Source: JANLTP01 sp031363055
GTDB taxonomy: Bacteria > Pseudomonadota > Gammaproteobacteria > Burkholderiales > Burkholderiaceae_E
Assembly: GCA_031363055.1 (NCBI GenBank)
Contig: JANLTP010000071.1
Span: forward strand, 1-5,246
Direction: 5' to 3'
Length of the DNA stretch: 5,246 nt
This document shows positions 1 through 5,246 of this stretch, piece after piece (positions within the stretch are counted from its first letter, which is position 1; the number at the start of each line of letters is the position of its first letter). Below the pieces are notes generated by a model. That model was not told the origin of the DNA. It was given only the letters and a program-made list of their open reading frames with translations, and ran no database searches. The translations under genes and the position numbers were made by a program.

Positions 1-1
1 A

Positions 2-1024
2 TCATTCGGCCGTTATACCGCGCGCTTTGATCAAGCTCGCCCAGCGCTTCGCATCACGTTCAACCAACGCAGAGAACTCGGCAGCGCTGCTGCCGGCGGG
101 CTCCATGCCCTGGGTCTCGAACGCCGTGCGCACTTCGGGCAGGGCCAGGATTTCACCCACTTCCCGATTGATTCGGCTGATCCACTCGGTGGCCGTCCCA
201 GCGGGCGCGAGGATACCGTACCACATGTCAACATTCAGACTGCCGACCTTGGCTTCCAATAAGGTCGGCACCTGGGGCAACAGCCGATGCCGTTGATCGC
301 TGCCGACGGCCAGCCCGAGCAGCCGCCCCGATTTGATATGAGGTAGCGCGACATGGATCGGCAAGAACATGATCGGCACATGCCCGCCCAGCACGTCGGT
401 GACGGCCGGGCCAGTGCCGCTGTACGGAATGTGCGTGATGAACACCCGCGCGGTTTCCTTGAGCAACTCCATCGACAAGTGATGAGGGGTGCCAACACCG
501 GGTGACGCGTAGTTGATCGCGCCTGGGCGCAAACGCGCCGCCGCTACCAGCTCCGCAGCGGTTTTAAATCCAGCCGCAGGATGCGCGACCAGTAACAATT
601 GTCCCCAGCTGGTCAGTGTCACCGGCGCCAGATCCTTGAGCGGATCGAACGTCAGTTTCGAATAAAGACTTCGATTCATGACCAGCGTGTTGACAGTGAC
701 CAGCAGCGTTTGGCCATTTGCCGGCGCACGCACGACTGCCTCCGTGCCCAGGTTGCCCGACGCACCGGGTCGATTCTCGACCACTACCGGGCGGCCCAGC
801 CGTTCGGCGAGCTTCGGCCCCAAGGTACGCGCGATCAGGTCGATGCCGGTACCGGGCGTGAATGGAACGATGAGGCGAAGCGGCGCAGTCGGTGACGACG
901 CTTGTGCTTGCAGTCGGGCGGGTGAGGCCATCGCCGCGATCGCTCCGAACCCAAACAGCTCGCCAAGCACTTGGCGACGCGATGCGTTCGTACGATCGAC
1001 GCCCAGGATTGCCTTTGCAGACAT
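2..1024 (-). CDS. Bug/TctC-family tripartite tricarboxylate transporter substrate-binding protein
   Basis: A 340-residue periplasmic binding protein of the Bug family from the ATG at 1024. The open frame reaches back to 1150, but that would overlap the previous gene by about 100 nt. The N-terminus has a Tat-like signal, SRRQVLGELFGFGAIAAM (15-32), with likely cleavage near the AQA at 40-42. The mature part begins with the family pattern LRLIVPFTPGTGIDLIAR (49-66); D62 aligns with the ligand-contacting aspartate of Bug proteins. VVVENRPGASGNLG (80-93), HIPYSGTGPAVTDVLGGHV (198-216), LAVGSDQR (238-245) and the W-Y-G-I-LAP segment (268-274) follow. Full length is usual for the family. Bug proteins bind small carboxylates, amides or related ligands; the ligand here cannot be read from the sequence. 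No TctA/TctB membrane genes are visible, as is common for orphan Bug genes. No clear ribosome site precedes the ATG, so translation may depend on coupling; a TTG at 1031-1033 is a weaker alternative. The TGA stop sits at positions 2-4. Confidence 0.9.
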   Translation of the reverse strand: MSAKAILGVDRTNASRRQVLGELFGFGAIAAMASPARLQAQASSPTAPLRLIVPFTPGTGIDLIARTLGPKLAERLGRPVVVENRPGASGNLGTEAVVRAPANGQTLLVTVNTLVMNRSLYSKLTFDPLKDLAPVTLTSWGQLLLVAHPAAGFKTAAELVAAARLRPGAINYASPGVGTPHHLSMELLKETARVFITHIPYSGTGPAVTDVLGGHVPIMFLPIHVALPHIKSGRLLGLAVGSDQRHRLLPQVPTLLEAKVGSLNVDMWYGILAPAGTATEWISRINREVGEILALPEVRTAFETQGMEPAGSSAAEFSALVERDAKRWASLIKARGITAE

Positions 1025-1041
1025 TGACAGCAACCGGTTCA

Positions 1042-1064
1042 GTGCCGCGCTACTAAGCGCGCAC
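1042..1064 (-). promoter_or_regulatory. Hairpin over the nitronate monooxygenase stop codon
   Basis: Arms 1056-1064 and 1042-1051 pair over 9 bases with one bulged C (1045) and a 4-nt loop (1052-1055) containing the UAG stop codon (1053-1055). It is GC-rich (GUG/CAC plus CGCGCU/AGCGCG). No U tract follows in the direction of transcription, so termination is unlikely. A role in mRNA stability or in separating expression of the two genes is inferred. A chance GC-rich fold is possible. Confidence 0.4.
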
Positions 1065-2021
1065 GCCCAGCCGTTGTTGTGCCGCGCCGTATTCGCGCGT
1101 GATGCGATCGACCAATTCGCCTGCGCTTGTGACAGACTTGACGGCGCCAATGCCCTGACCGCAACCCCAGATGTCTTTCCAGGCTTTCTTGTCCATGTTG
1201 CCGCCCGACTGAAAATTCATTTTCGACGGATCGGATACCGGCAGATTGTCCGGGTCGAGCCCGGCGTTGCGGATTGACGGCTTCAGATAGTTGCCGTGCA
1301 CGCCGGTAAACAAATTGGAATAAACGATATCAGCCGCGTTATGGTCAACCAGACACTGCTTGTGTTCGGGCTTGGCGTTGGCCTCGGTGGTTGCAATGAA
1401 GGCCGAGCCGATGTAGCCGAAGTCGGCGCCCATCGCCAGCGAGGCCAGCACCGCTTGGCCACTGGCGATCGAGCCCGACAGCGCCAGCGGTCCGTCGAAC
1501 CATTCGCGGATCTCCTGCACCAGTGCGAACGGTGACAAGGTGCCGGCATGTCCACCAGCACCAGCGGCCACTGCGATGATGCCGTCGGCGCCTTTTTCAA
1601 TCGCCTTTTTCGCATACATGTTGTTGATAATGTCATGCATGACCAGGCCGCCATAGGAGTGAATCGCCTCATTGACGTCGACCCGTGCACCCAGCGACGT
1701 AATCACCAACGGCACCTTGTATTTGACGGTCATCTCGAGGTCGTACATGAGCCGGTCGTTCGACTTGTGAACGATCTGATTGGCCGCGAACGGCGCCGCC
1801 TTTTTGCCGGTCTTGGCTTCCCATTCGCCGAGCTCGCCGATGATGCGCTTGAACCAGTCCTCCAGCACCGGGCCGGGGCGGGCGTTCAGCGTTGGAAACG
1901 AACCGATGACACCGGCCTTGCATTGCGCAATGACCAGATCCGGATTCGAAATGATGAACAGCGGCGAAGCGATGACCGGCACGCGCAGATCGGCGAGCAG
2001 CCTTGAGGTAGCTGGATGCAT
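1053..2021 (-). CDS. Nitronate monooxygenase-like FMN-dependent oxidoreductase (2-nitropropane dioxygenase family)
   Basis: A 322-residue TIM-barrel flavoprotein from the ATG at 2021; a TTG two codons upstream is less likely because it would leave no spacer after GAGAG. Family marks in order: VPVIASPLFIISNPDLV near the N-terminus (14-30), VPLVITSLGA (103-112), the AGGHAG motif (155-160) with the histidine H158 that aligns with the active-site histidine of nitronate monooxygenases, LALSGSIASG (179-188), and the FMN-phosphate-binding region MGADFGYIGSAFIATTEA (197-214). Known members oxidise alkyl nitronates to carbonyl compounds and nitrite, but others, such as PA1024 of Pseudomonas aeruginosa, prove to be NADH:quinone reductases, so the substrate is open. 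The first motif has Leu where many members have Met (APM). It follows cobA after a 34-nt gap filled by a hairpin and precedes the binding-protein gene by 28 nt. If it is a true nitronate oxidase, its nitrite product would feed the same nitrite reductase as NasA. The protein is probably cytosolic, as no signal peptide is seen. Confidence 0.85.
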   Translation of the reverse strand: MHPATSRLLADLRVPVIASPLFIISNPDLVIAQCKAGVIGSFPTLNARPGPVLEDWFKRIIGELGEWEAKTGKKAAPFAANQIVHKSNDRLMYDLEMTVKYKVPLVITSLGARVDVNEAIHSYGGLVMHDIINNMYAKKAIEKGADGIIAVAAGAGGHAGTLSPFALVQEIREWFDGPLALSGSIASGQAVLASLAMGADFGYIGSAFIATTEANAKPEHKQCLVDHNAADIVYSNLFTGVHGNYLKPSIRNAGLDPDNLPVSDPSKMNFQSGGNMDKKAWKDIWGCGQGIGAVKSVTSAGELVDRITREYGAAQQRLGVRA

Positions 2022-2025
2022 GAAC

Positions 2026-2056
2026 AACTCTCGGAGGTTTGAAGACCTCCAGAGTT
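2026..2056 (-). promoter_or_regulatory. Intercistronic hairpin sequestering the ribosome site of the nitronate monooxygenase gene
   Basis: The arms 2045-2056 and 2026-2038 pair as 12 uninterrupted Watson-Crick base pairs except for one bulged base (2032), with a 6-nt loop at 2039-2044. It fills the cobA/nmo gap, starting at the last base of the cobA stop codon. The 3' arm holds the GAGAG ribosome site of the next gene, and the 5' arm contains GGAGGU, itself a perfect Shine-Dalgarno sequence. No run of U follows on either strand, so it is not a standard intrinsic terminator. Translational control or coupling to cobA is inferred. Confidence 0.6.
2028..2032 (-). promoter_or_regulatory. Ribosome binding site deciding the ATG start at 2021
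   Basis: GAGAG ends 6 nt before the ATG at 2021 but abuts the in-frame TTG at 2025-2027 with no spacing. This favours the ATG over the TTG two codons upstream. The site lies in the 3' arm of the intercistronic hairpin. Confidence 0.65.
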
Positions 2057-2895
2057 TATCGGTTTCGCCGCAGGAGCACCGCTTCGGTCATCGCGAGCAC
2101 CGGTTCAGTCAGCGAGAGTACTGGTTCCGCCGCCGGGGGCGTCGGCTGTGTCAACTCGACGCGTAACGTCTGGCGGGCCGCCATTGGCCCGATAAGCAAA
2201 ATGGCCGGACTCGCAATGCCACTTTGGGCCAGATCCACCGCCAGCCCAGCCAGACTCGTATGCAAGGTCTTTTGCTGTGGCAGGCTGACCGATTGCACAA
2301 CCGCCACCGGGTAATCGGGCGGCAAGCCGCCTTGCAACAGGCCGGTTGCCATCGAGGCGGCGCGCGCCAGCCCCATGTAGACCACCAGACTGAGCCCCGA
2401 TCGGGCCAGCGCCACCCAGTCGGCTGCACAGTTTTCGTCGCGGGGGTGACCGGTCACCCAGACAACGCCATGGCTGTGTTCGCGGTCAGTCAGCGACACG
2501 CCGAGCGCCGCCGATGCGGCCAGTGCACTGGTGATTCCGTTGACCACCTCGACCTCGATATCGGCCCTGCGCAGCGCCTGTATTTCTTCATTGGCGCGGC
2601 CAAAGATCATCGGGTCGCCGCCCTTCAAGCGGACCACACGCACGCCTGCCAATGCTTCCCGAACCATCAGCCGCTCGATGAACGCCTGCGGCGTTGATTG
2701 ACAGCCGCCGCGCTTGCCGACCCAAGTCACCCGAACGTCTTTGGGTGCATGCTCGAGCACCTGCGGATTGACCAGATCATCGACCAGAATCAGCTCGGCT
2801 TGCGCAATCACGCGAACCGCCTTCAGCGTCAACAGTTCCGGATCACCGGGCCCAGCGCCAACCAGCCAGACCTTCGGTACGGATGCGCCGCTCAC
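2056..2895 (-). CDS. cobA: Uroporphyrinogen-III C-methyltransferase (SUMT)
   Basis: Single-domain SUMT, 279 residues. It transfers two methyl groups from S-adenosylmethionine to uroporphyrinogen III, giving precorrin-2 for siroheme (and cobalamin). Visible motifs: the SAM-binding signature VGAGPGDPELLTLKA (12-26), the DDLVNPQVL segment (39-47), signature 2 VVRLKGGDPMIFGR (87-100), NGITSALAASAALGVSLTDR (119-138), YMGL (173-176) and SPAILLIGP (229-237). There is no CysG-type oxidase/ferrochelatase domain, so later siroheme steps need another enzyme. The GTG start overlaps the ybiB stop by 4 nt and has no obvious ribosome site of its own, which fits translational coupling. Siroheme is the cofactor of assimilatory nitrite reductase, which explains its place after nasA. 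The domain is complete by about residue 250; the remaining 30 residues form an unusual tail with three 7-residue repeats. NGITS replaces the more common PGITS, a substitution that should not affect the family call. Confidence 0.95.
   Translation of the reverse strand: MSGASVPKVWLVGAGPGDPELLTLKAVRVIAQAELILVDDLVNPQVLEHAPKDVRVTWVGKRGGCQSTPQAFIERLMVREALAGVRVVRLKGGDPMIFGRANEEIQALRRADIEVEVVNGITSALAASAALGVSLTDREHSHGVVWVTGHPRDENCAADWVALARSGLSLVVYMGLARAASMATGLLQGGLPPDYPVAVVQSVSLPQQKTLHTSLAGLAVDLAQSGIASPAILLIGPMAARQTLRVELTQPTPPAAEPVLSLTEPVLAMTEAVLLRRNR
2065..2127 (-). repeat. Three 21-bp tandem repeats encoding a heptapeptide tail of CobA
   Basis: Three in-frame 21-bp units encode EPVLSLT, EPVLAMT and EAVLLRR (CobA residues 257-277), followed by NR and the stop. 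Units 1 and 2 match at 16 of 21 bases, with several differences at third codon positions. Units 2 and 3 match at about 13 of 21. The repeat is thus decayed at DNA level but partly kept at protein level. It lies beyond the conserved methyltransferase fold. Confidence 0.75.
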
Positions 2896-3866
2896 GGCTT
2901 GCGCGCCGCAGGCTGCACCGTGACAACCTCAGCAGTCATGGATGATTCGAGCACGGTCACGATCGCCTCGACCTGCTGCGCAATCGCGTCGGGGACCGAA
3001 CGCTCGCCAGCCAGAACCGAACGCGTCCATTGCGCCGTCGCCTGCGCGTCCAGCGCCGCCGGCAGGCTCGGCTGCTCGCCACTGGCGACGACTTGCGCCT
3101 GCACCAGCGTCGAGCAACTGCCGCCCTGCAGAAAATCGATCCGAGCCTGACGCCGGGCGTTGGCGACCACCTCGCCCTCGGTACCGCGCATGACCAGCGC
3201 CGACAGTTGTTCTTCGATCAGCAGTTGATGTTGCAGCCGATCAAATTCGGGATGCGTAAAACTGACCATCCGCAGGCAGCGCGCCGAATCGCTCGGGTTC
3301 AGCAGTTTGGCCAGCGTGTGACCGATGTTGCGTACACCCAGGATCCAGCGCAGCGCCAGCAGCCGCGCCAGCGCCGGCGAGAGCACATCAATCGGGACAA
3401 AAACTGGATCGCTGCGCGCCATGACGTCGCGGCCTTGCCCGACCGACTCGACTCCGGGAATACCCATTGCCGCGAGGATTTGATGGCTGGTGGTGCGTTT
3501 CGGGTCAAGCCGCACACCGTGCATGACCACCTGAATACCACGATCGGCCAACAGACAGGCCAACAAGGGCGTCAGATTGGCCATGTTGCGGGCACCGTTA
3601 TAGGACGGGATGACAACCACCGGCCGGCTGGCGTCCACCGCCACCTTGTCGATGTGCGGTTCGAGCGCATGTAAAGCGCCCTGCACTTCGCCGACGGTTT
3701 CACCCTTGACGCGCAGGGCAATCATGGCAGCGCCCAACTCGAGATCGGTGACCTGGCCCGAGAAAATCGCTTCGAACATGCGCTCGGCGCGCTCGATACT
3801 CAATGGGCGCGCGCCGGCGTGGCCGCGACCAATGTCTTTCAGATACTCGGCAATGCTGATCGTCAC
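2892..3866 (-). CDS. ybiB: YbiB/TrpD2-family protein (anthranilate phosphoribosyltransferase-like, probable nucleic-acid-binding)
   Basis: A 324-residue protein with the two-part fold of the anthranilate phosphoribosyltransferase family: a helical N-terminal domain (about residues 8-72) and a nucleoside-phosphorylase-like C-terminal domain (about 80-310). Where true TrpD has the PRPP-binding GTGGD loop, this protein has PSYNGARNMANLTPLL (87-102), the TrpD2/YbiB variant, so it is not expected to make tryptophan. Other family marks are RTTSHQIL (124-131), the RNIGHTLAKLLNP stretch (179-191) and MRGTEGE (226-232). E. coli YbiB is about the same length and has been shown to bind nucleic acids; its physiological role is unclear. 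The start is the GTG with AGGAG 7 nt upstream. The stop overlaps the cobA start as GTGA, so the two are probably translationally coupled. Its place between nasA and cobA suggests a link to nitrate assimilation, but the sequence does not reveal that role. The length is normal and nothing looks broken. Confidence 0.88.
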   Translation of the reverse strand: MTISIAEYLKDIGRGHAGARPLSIERAERMFEAIFSGQVTDLELGAAMIALRVKGETVGEVQGALHALEPHIDKVAVDASRPVVVIPSYNGARNMANLTPLLACLLADRGIQVVMHGVRLDPKRTTSHQILAAMGIPGVESVGQGRDVMARSDPVFVPIDVLSPALARLLALRWILGVRNIGHTLAKLLNPSDSARCLRMVSFTHPEFDRLQHQLLIEEQLSALVMRGTEGEVVANARRQARIDFLQGGSCSTLVQAQVVASGEQPSLPAALDAQATAQWTRSVLAGERSVPDAIAQQVEAIVTVLESSMTAEVVTVQPAARKP

Positions 3867-3873
3867 GGGGCCG

Positions 3874-3878
3874 CTCCT
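3874..3878 (-). promoter_or_regulatory. Ribosome binding site of ybiB
   Basis: AGGAG on the minus strand lies 7 nt before the GTG at 3866, within the 13-nt gap after the nasA stop. It decides the ybiB start: no other start in this frame has a comparable site. Confidence 0.8.
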
Positions 3879-3879
3879 G

Positions 3880-5246
3880 TCATTGCGCGTTGCAAGTTTC
3901 AGACCAGACCAACTGGCGCAACTCGGGCAAGCAGGAGCCGCACTGCGTGCCGCAGCCCAAGGTGGCCTGAACCGCCAACAGCCGCGCTGCCGGATCGGTC
4001 ACCTGTTGCGCGCATTCGCGGATTTTCAATTCACTCACTCCCAGGCAGTTGCAAATCAGTCGACCTTGCGTCTTCAGCTCGCCGGGCGCGATGGCCGAGG
4101 GCATTAACAGACGATAACCCAAATGGGCGACCGGTAACTCCTGTTCGAGCATTTCGGCCAGCCATGATTCAGACTTCTGGTCACCGACCAACATGAAAAA
4201 GCGCAGGCGACCCTCTTCAATGGCAGCATGGCGAATTTGCCCGGCGTCCTGATAACGCAGCATCGGCAGACCCTCGAGCAGAAATTCAGCTTCCACCTCG
4301 GCGATCAGCTCGGCACTCAAGGGGGCGCTGCTGGCGATCCGGACCTTGACGCCTTCGGAATCGCGACCGAACAACACCGCGTTTGCAAACTCAATACCCT
4401 CGACCCGCTGCAGACGCTTCATGAGTCGGCTGCGTACCGCCAGCACCTGTTCGGCTGCCATCCAGCCCAGAAACAGGGCGCGATGCGGCAGCTCGACCGC
4501 CTCGATGCGTACGGCACAGTGTTTGAGCTCCGGTTGTAGCGAACTGGGATCGACGGCGGGCGAGGTCAAGACATTGACGCCCAGGCCCTTCACGAACTCC
4601 GCGCCCCAATGCATGGCGATGAACACGGTACCAGTCCGCAAGCTCTCGGAAGCCTCCACCGGCAGTACCATACGACCGCGCCGGCTGCTGACACGAACCA
4701 ATTGACCGGCTTTCAAACCACGGCTGGCCAGATCGAGCGGGCTCATCTCGATGACCGGCTCAGGCGAATGCCCGAATGAGTGGCCCAAGGTGCCGGTGCG
4801 GCTCATGCCGTGCCACTGATCGCGCAGGCGGCCAGTGGTGAGCCGCCAGGGAAAGCGCGCATCGATCGCTTCGGCGACCGGTTGATAGGTCAGCGCCACA
4901 AAGCGGGCGCGACCGCTGGCGGTTGCAAACCGACCGTCGCCATAGAGCCGCGTCAAGCCGCGGCTTGCGCCCTCGCGATAAGGCCAGTGCTGCGGCCCCT
5001 GCACATCGAGCAACGCGTAACTCAGACCCGTGATGTCGAGATCACGGCCCCGGGTCGTTTCGCGATGCTCGTTCCAGATTGATTGTGCATCGGCGTAATC
5101 AAAGTTGATCGCGCCCGGTGCCCGATGCTCATCATCATCGGCCATCCGCGACTTCAGGCGCCGCGCAAAATCGCTCGCAATCGCCCAGTCATGTCGCGTC
5201 TCGCCAGGGGCGGGCAAGGCCGGGCGCACTCGCGTGATGCGGCGCT
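3880..5246 (-). CDS. nasA: Assimilatory nitrate reductase catalytic subunit, C-terminal part (5' end outside window)
   Basis: This is the C-terminal part of a molybdenum bis-MGD nitrate reductase that reduces nitrate to nitrite in the cytoplasm. The frame stays open to the right edge (RRITR precedes VRPALPAPGETR), so the GTG at 5229 is not the start and the N-terminal [4Fe-4S] and catalytic domains lie outside. Numbering from that GTG, residues 127-243 form the molybdopterin-dinucleotide-binding domain, with the typical LTTGRLRDQWHGMSRTG at 130-146 and AMHWGAEF at 205-212. Residues 250-385 are a linker region that I cannot assign firmly. Residues 391-441 are a BFD-like [2Fe-2S] domain with C393-x-C395 and C430-x2-C433, plus an extra C426. 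A fused BFD domain is known in proteobacterial NasA, where it is thought to pass electrons to the active site. The gene ends in TGA, 13 nt before ybiB, and heads the visible operon. Periplasmic NapA and membrane NarG lack this tail, so the NasA assignment is confident. Confidence 0.93.
   Translation of the reverse strand, partial: RRITRVRPALPAPGETRHDWAIASDFARRLKSRMADDDEHRAPGAINFDYADAQSIWNEHRETTRGRDLDITGLSYALLDVQGPQHWPYREGASRGLTRLYGDGRFATASGRARFVALTYQPVAEAIDARFPWRLTTGRLRDQWHGMSRTGTLGHSFGHSPEPVIEMSPLDLASRGLKAGQLVRVSSRRGRMVLPVEASESLRTGTVFIAMHWGAEFVKGLGVNVLTSPAVDPSSLQPELKHCAVRIEAVELPHRALFLGWMAAEQVLAVRSRLMKRLQRVEGIEFANAVLFGRDSEGVKVRIASSAPLSAELIAEVEAEFLLEGLPMLRYQDAGQIRHAAIEEGRLRFFMLVGDQKSESWLAEMLEQELPVAHLGYRLLMPSAIAPGELKTQGRLICNCLGVSELKIRECAQQVTDPAARLLAVQATLGCGTQCGSCLPELRQLVWSETCNAQ
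3890..4060 (-). other. BFD-like [2Fe-2S] domain at the NasA C-terminus
   Basis: The four ligand cysteines have the bacterioferritin-associated ferredoxin spacing: a C-x-C pair (codons at 4045-4053), about 34 residues, then C-x2-C (codons at 3931-3942) in the context GCGTQCGSC. An additional cysteine four residues before the third ligand gives the C-x3-C-x2-C look common in NasA and NirB. Seen directly: cysteine pattern and position. Known: such domains bind one [2Fe-2S] cluster. Inferred: it acts as an electron entry site for a separate reductase. Confidence 0.85.

Noticed and set aside
1032..1039. AACCGGTT palindrome 7 nt before the Bug start as a possible operator
   Set aside because: Eight bases of perfect palindrome are expected by chance in a window of this size, and no second copy or promoter elements were seen nearby.
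1025..1150. Extended N-terminus for the Bug protein from an upstream ATG
   Set aside because: It would overlap the nmo gene by about 100 nt and place 42 non-family residues ahead of a good Tat-like signal peptide.
678..1277. A 199-codon open frame on the plus strand across the Bug/nmo junction
   Set aside because: It spans two confident minus-strand genes and their junction, has low-complexity composition and no motif.
2026..2060. Intrinsic terminator after cobA
   Set aside because: The hairpin is strong, but on neither strand is it followed by a U run (GUUCAUG on the minus strand, UAUCGG on the plus strand).
3030..3674. A 214-codon open frame on the plus strand opposite ybiB
   Set aside because: It is antisense to a well-supported gene. 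The product is rich in R, Q, H and D with no recognisable domain, as expected from GC-rich antisense codons.
2892..3866. Assignment as TrpD, anthranilate phosphoribosyltransferase
   Set aside because: The PRPP-binding glycine-rich loop is replaced by PSYNGAR, and the neighbours are nitrate genes rather than tryptophan genes.
5227..5229. GTG as the start of nasA
   Set aside because: The reading frame continues upstream with family-typical residues (RRITR) and the catalytic N-terminal domains are missing, so the gene is cut by the window edge.

Overview
The window is a stretch of GC-rich (by eye around 60%) bacterial chromosome. All five genes lie on the minus strand and are tightly packed, so they read as one transcription unit running from the right edge to the left edge. 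The gene set suggests a betaproteobacterium, most likely Burkholderiales. It combines an assimilatory nitrate reductase, a YbiB/TrpD2 gene and a siroheme-type uroporphyrinogen methyltransferase with a Bug-family periplasmic binding protein, a family strongly expanded in that order. The assignment is by gene content and protein style only; no rRNA or other taxonomic marker is present.

Layout in the direction of transcription: (1) 5246-3880, the C-terminal 454 codons of the assimilatory nitrate reductase catalytic subunit (NasA type), cut by the window edge. It carries the molybdopterin-dinucleotide-binding domain and a C-terminal BFD-like [2Fe-2S] domain. (2) 3866-2892, a YbiB/TrpD2-family protein related to anthranilate phosphoribosyltransferase, 13 nt downstream with a good AGGAG ribosome site. 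(3) 2895-2056, uroporphyrinogen-III C-methyltransferase (CobA/SUMT), whose GTG start overlaps the ybiB stop (GTGA) and which has an extra C-terminal tail built of three 7-residue repeats. (4) 2021-1053, a flavin-dependent nitronate monooxygenase-like oxidoreductase, preceded by a hairpin that buries its ribosome site. (5) 1024-2, a Bug/TctC-type solute-binding protein with a Tat-like signal peptide, ending almost exactly at the left edge.

Functional reading: NasA reduces nitrate to nitrite. CobA makes the precorrin-2 that becomes siroheme, the cofactor of assimilatory nitrite reductase, which is not in the window and is probably encoded upstream. The first three genes therefore form a coherent nitrate-assimilation block. 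The nitronate monooxygenase-like enzyme could release nitrite from nitroalkanes or act as a quinone reductase, and the Bug protein could capture a small carboxylate. Whether these two belong to the same physiological programme is inference from position.

There is no stretch over 300 bases without a gene, and I saw no RNA gene, mobile element, CRISPR array or promoter. I did not find a clearly new multi-gene system. The most unusual signals are two bulged hairpins at the cobA/nmo and nmo/bug junctions and the heptapeptide-repeat tail of CobA.
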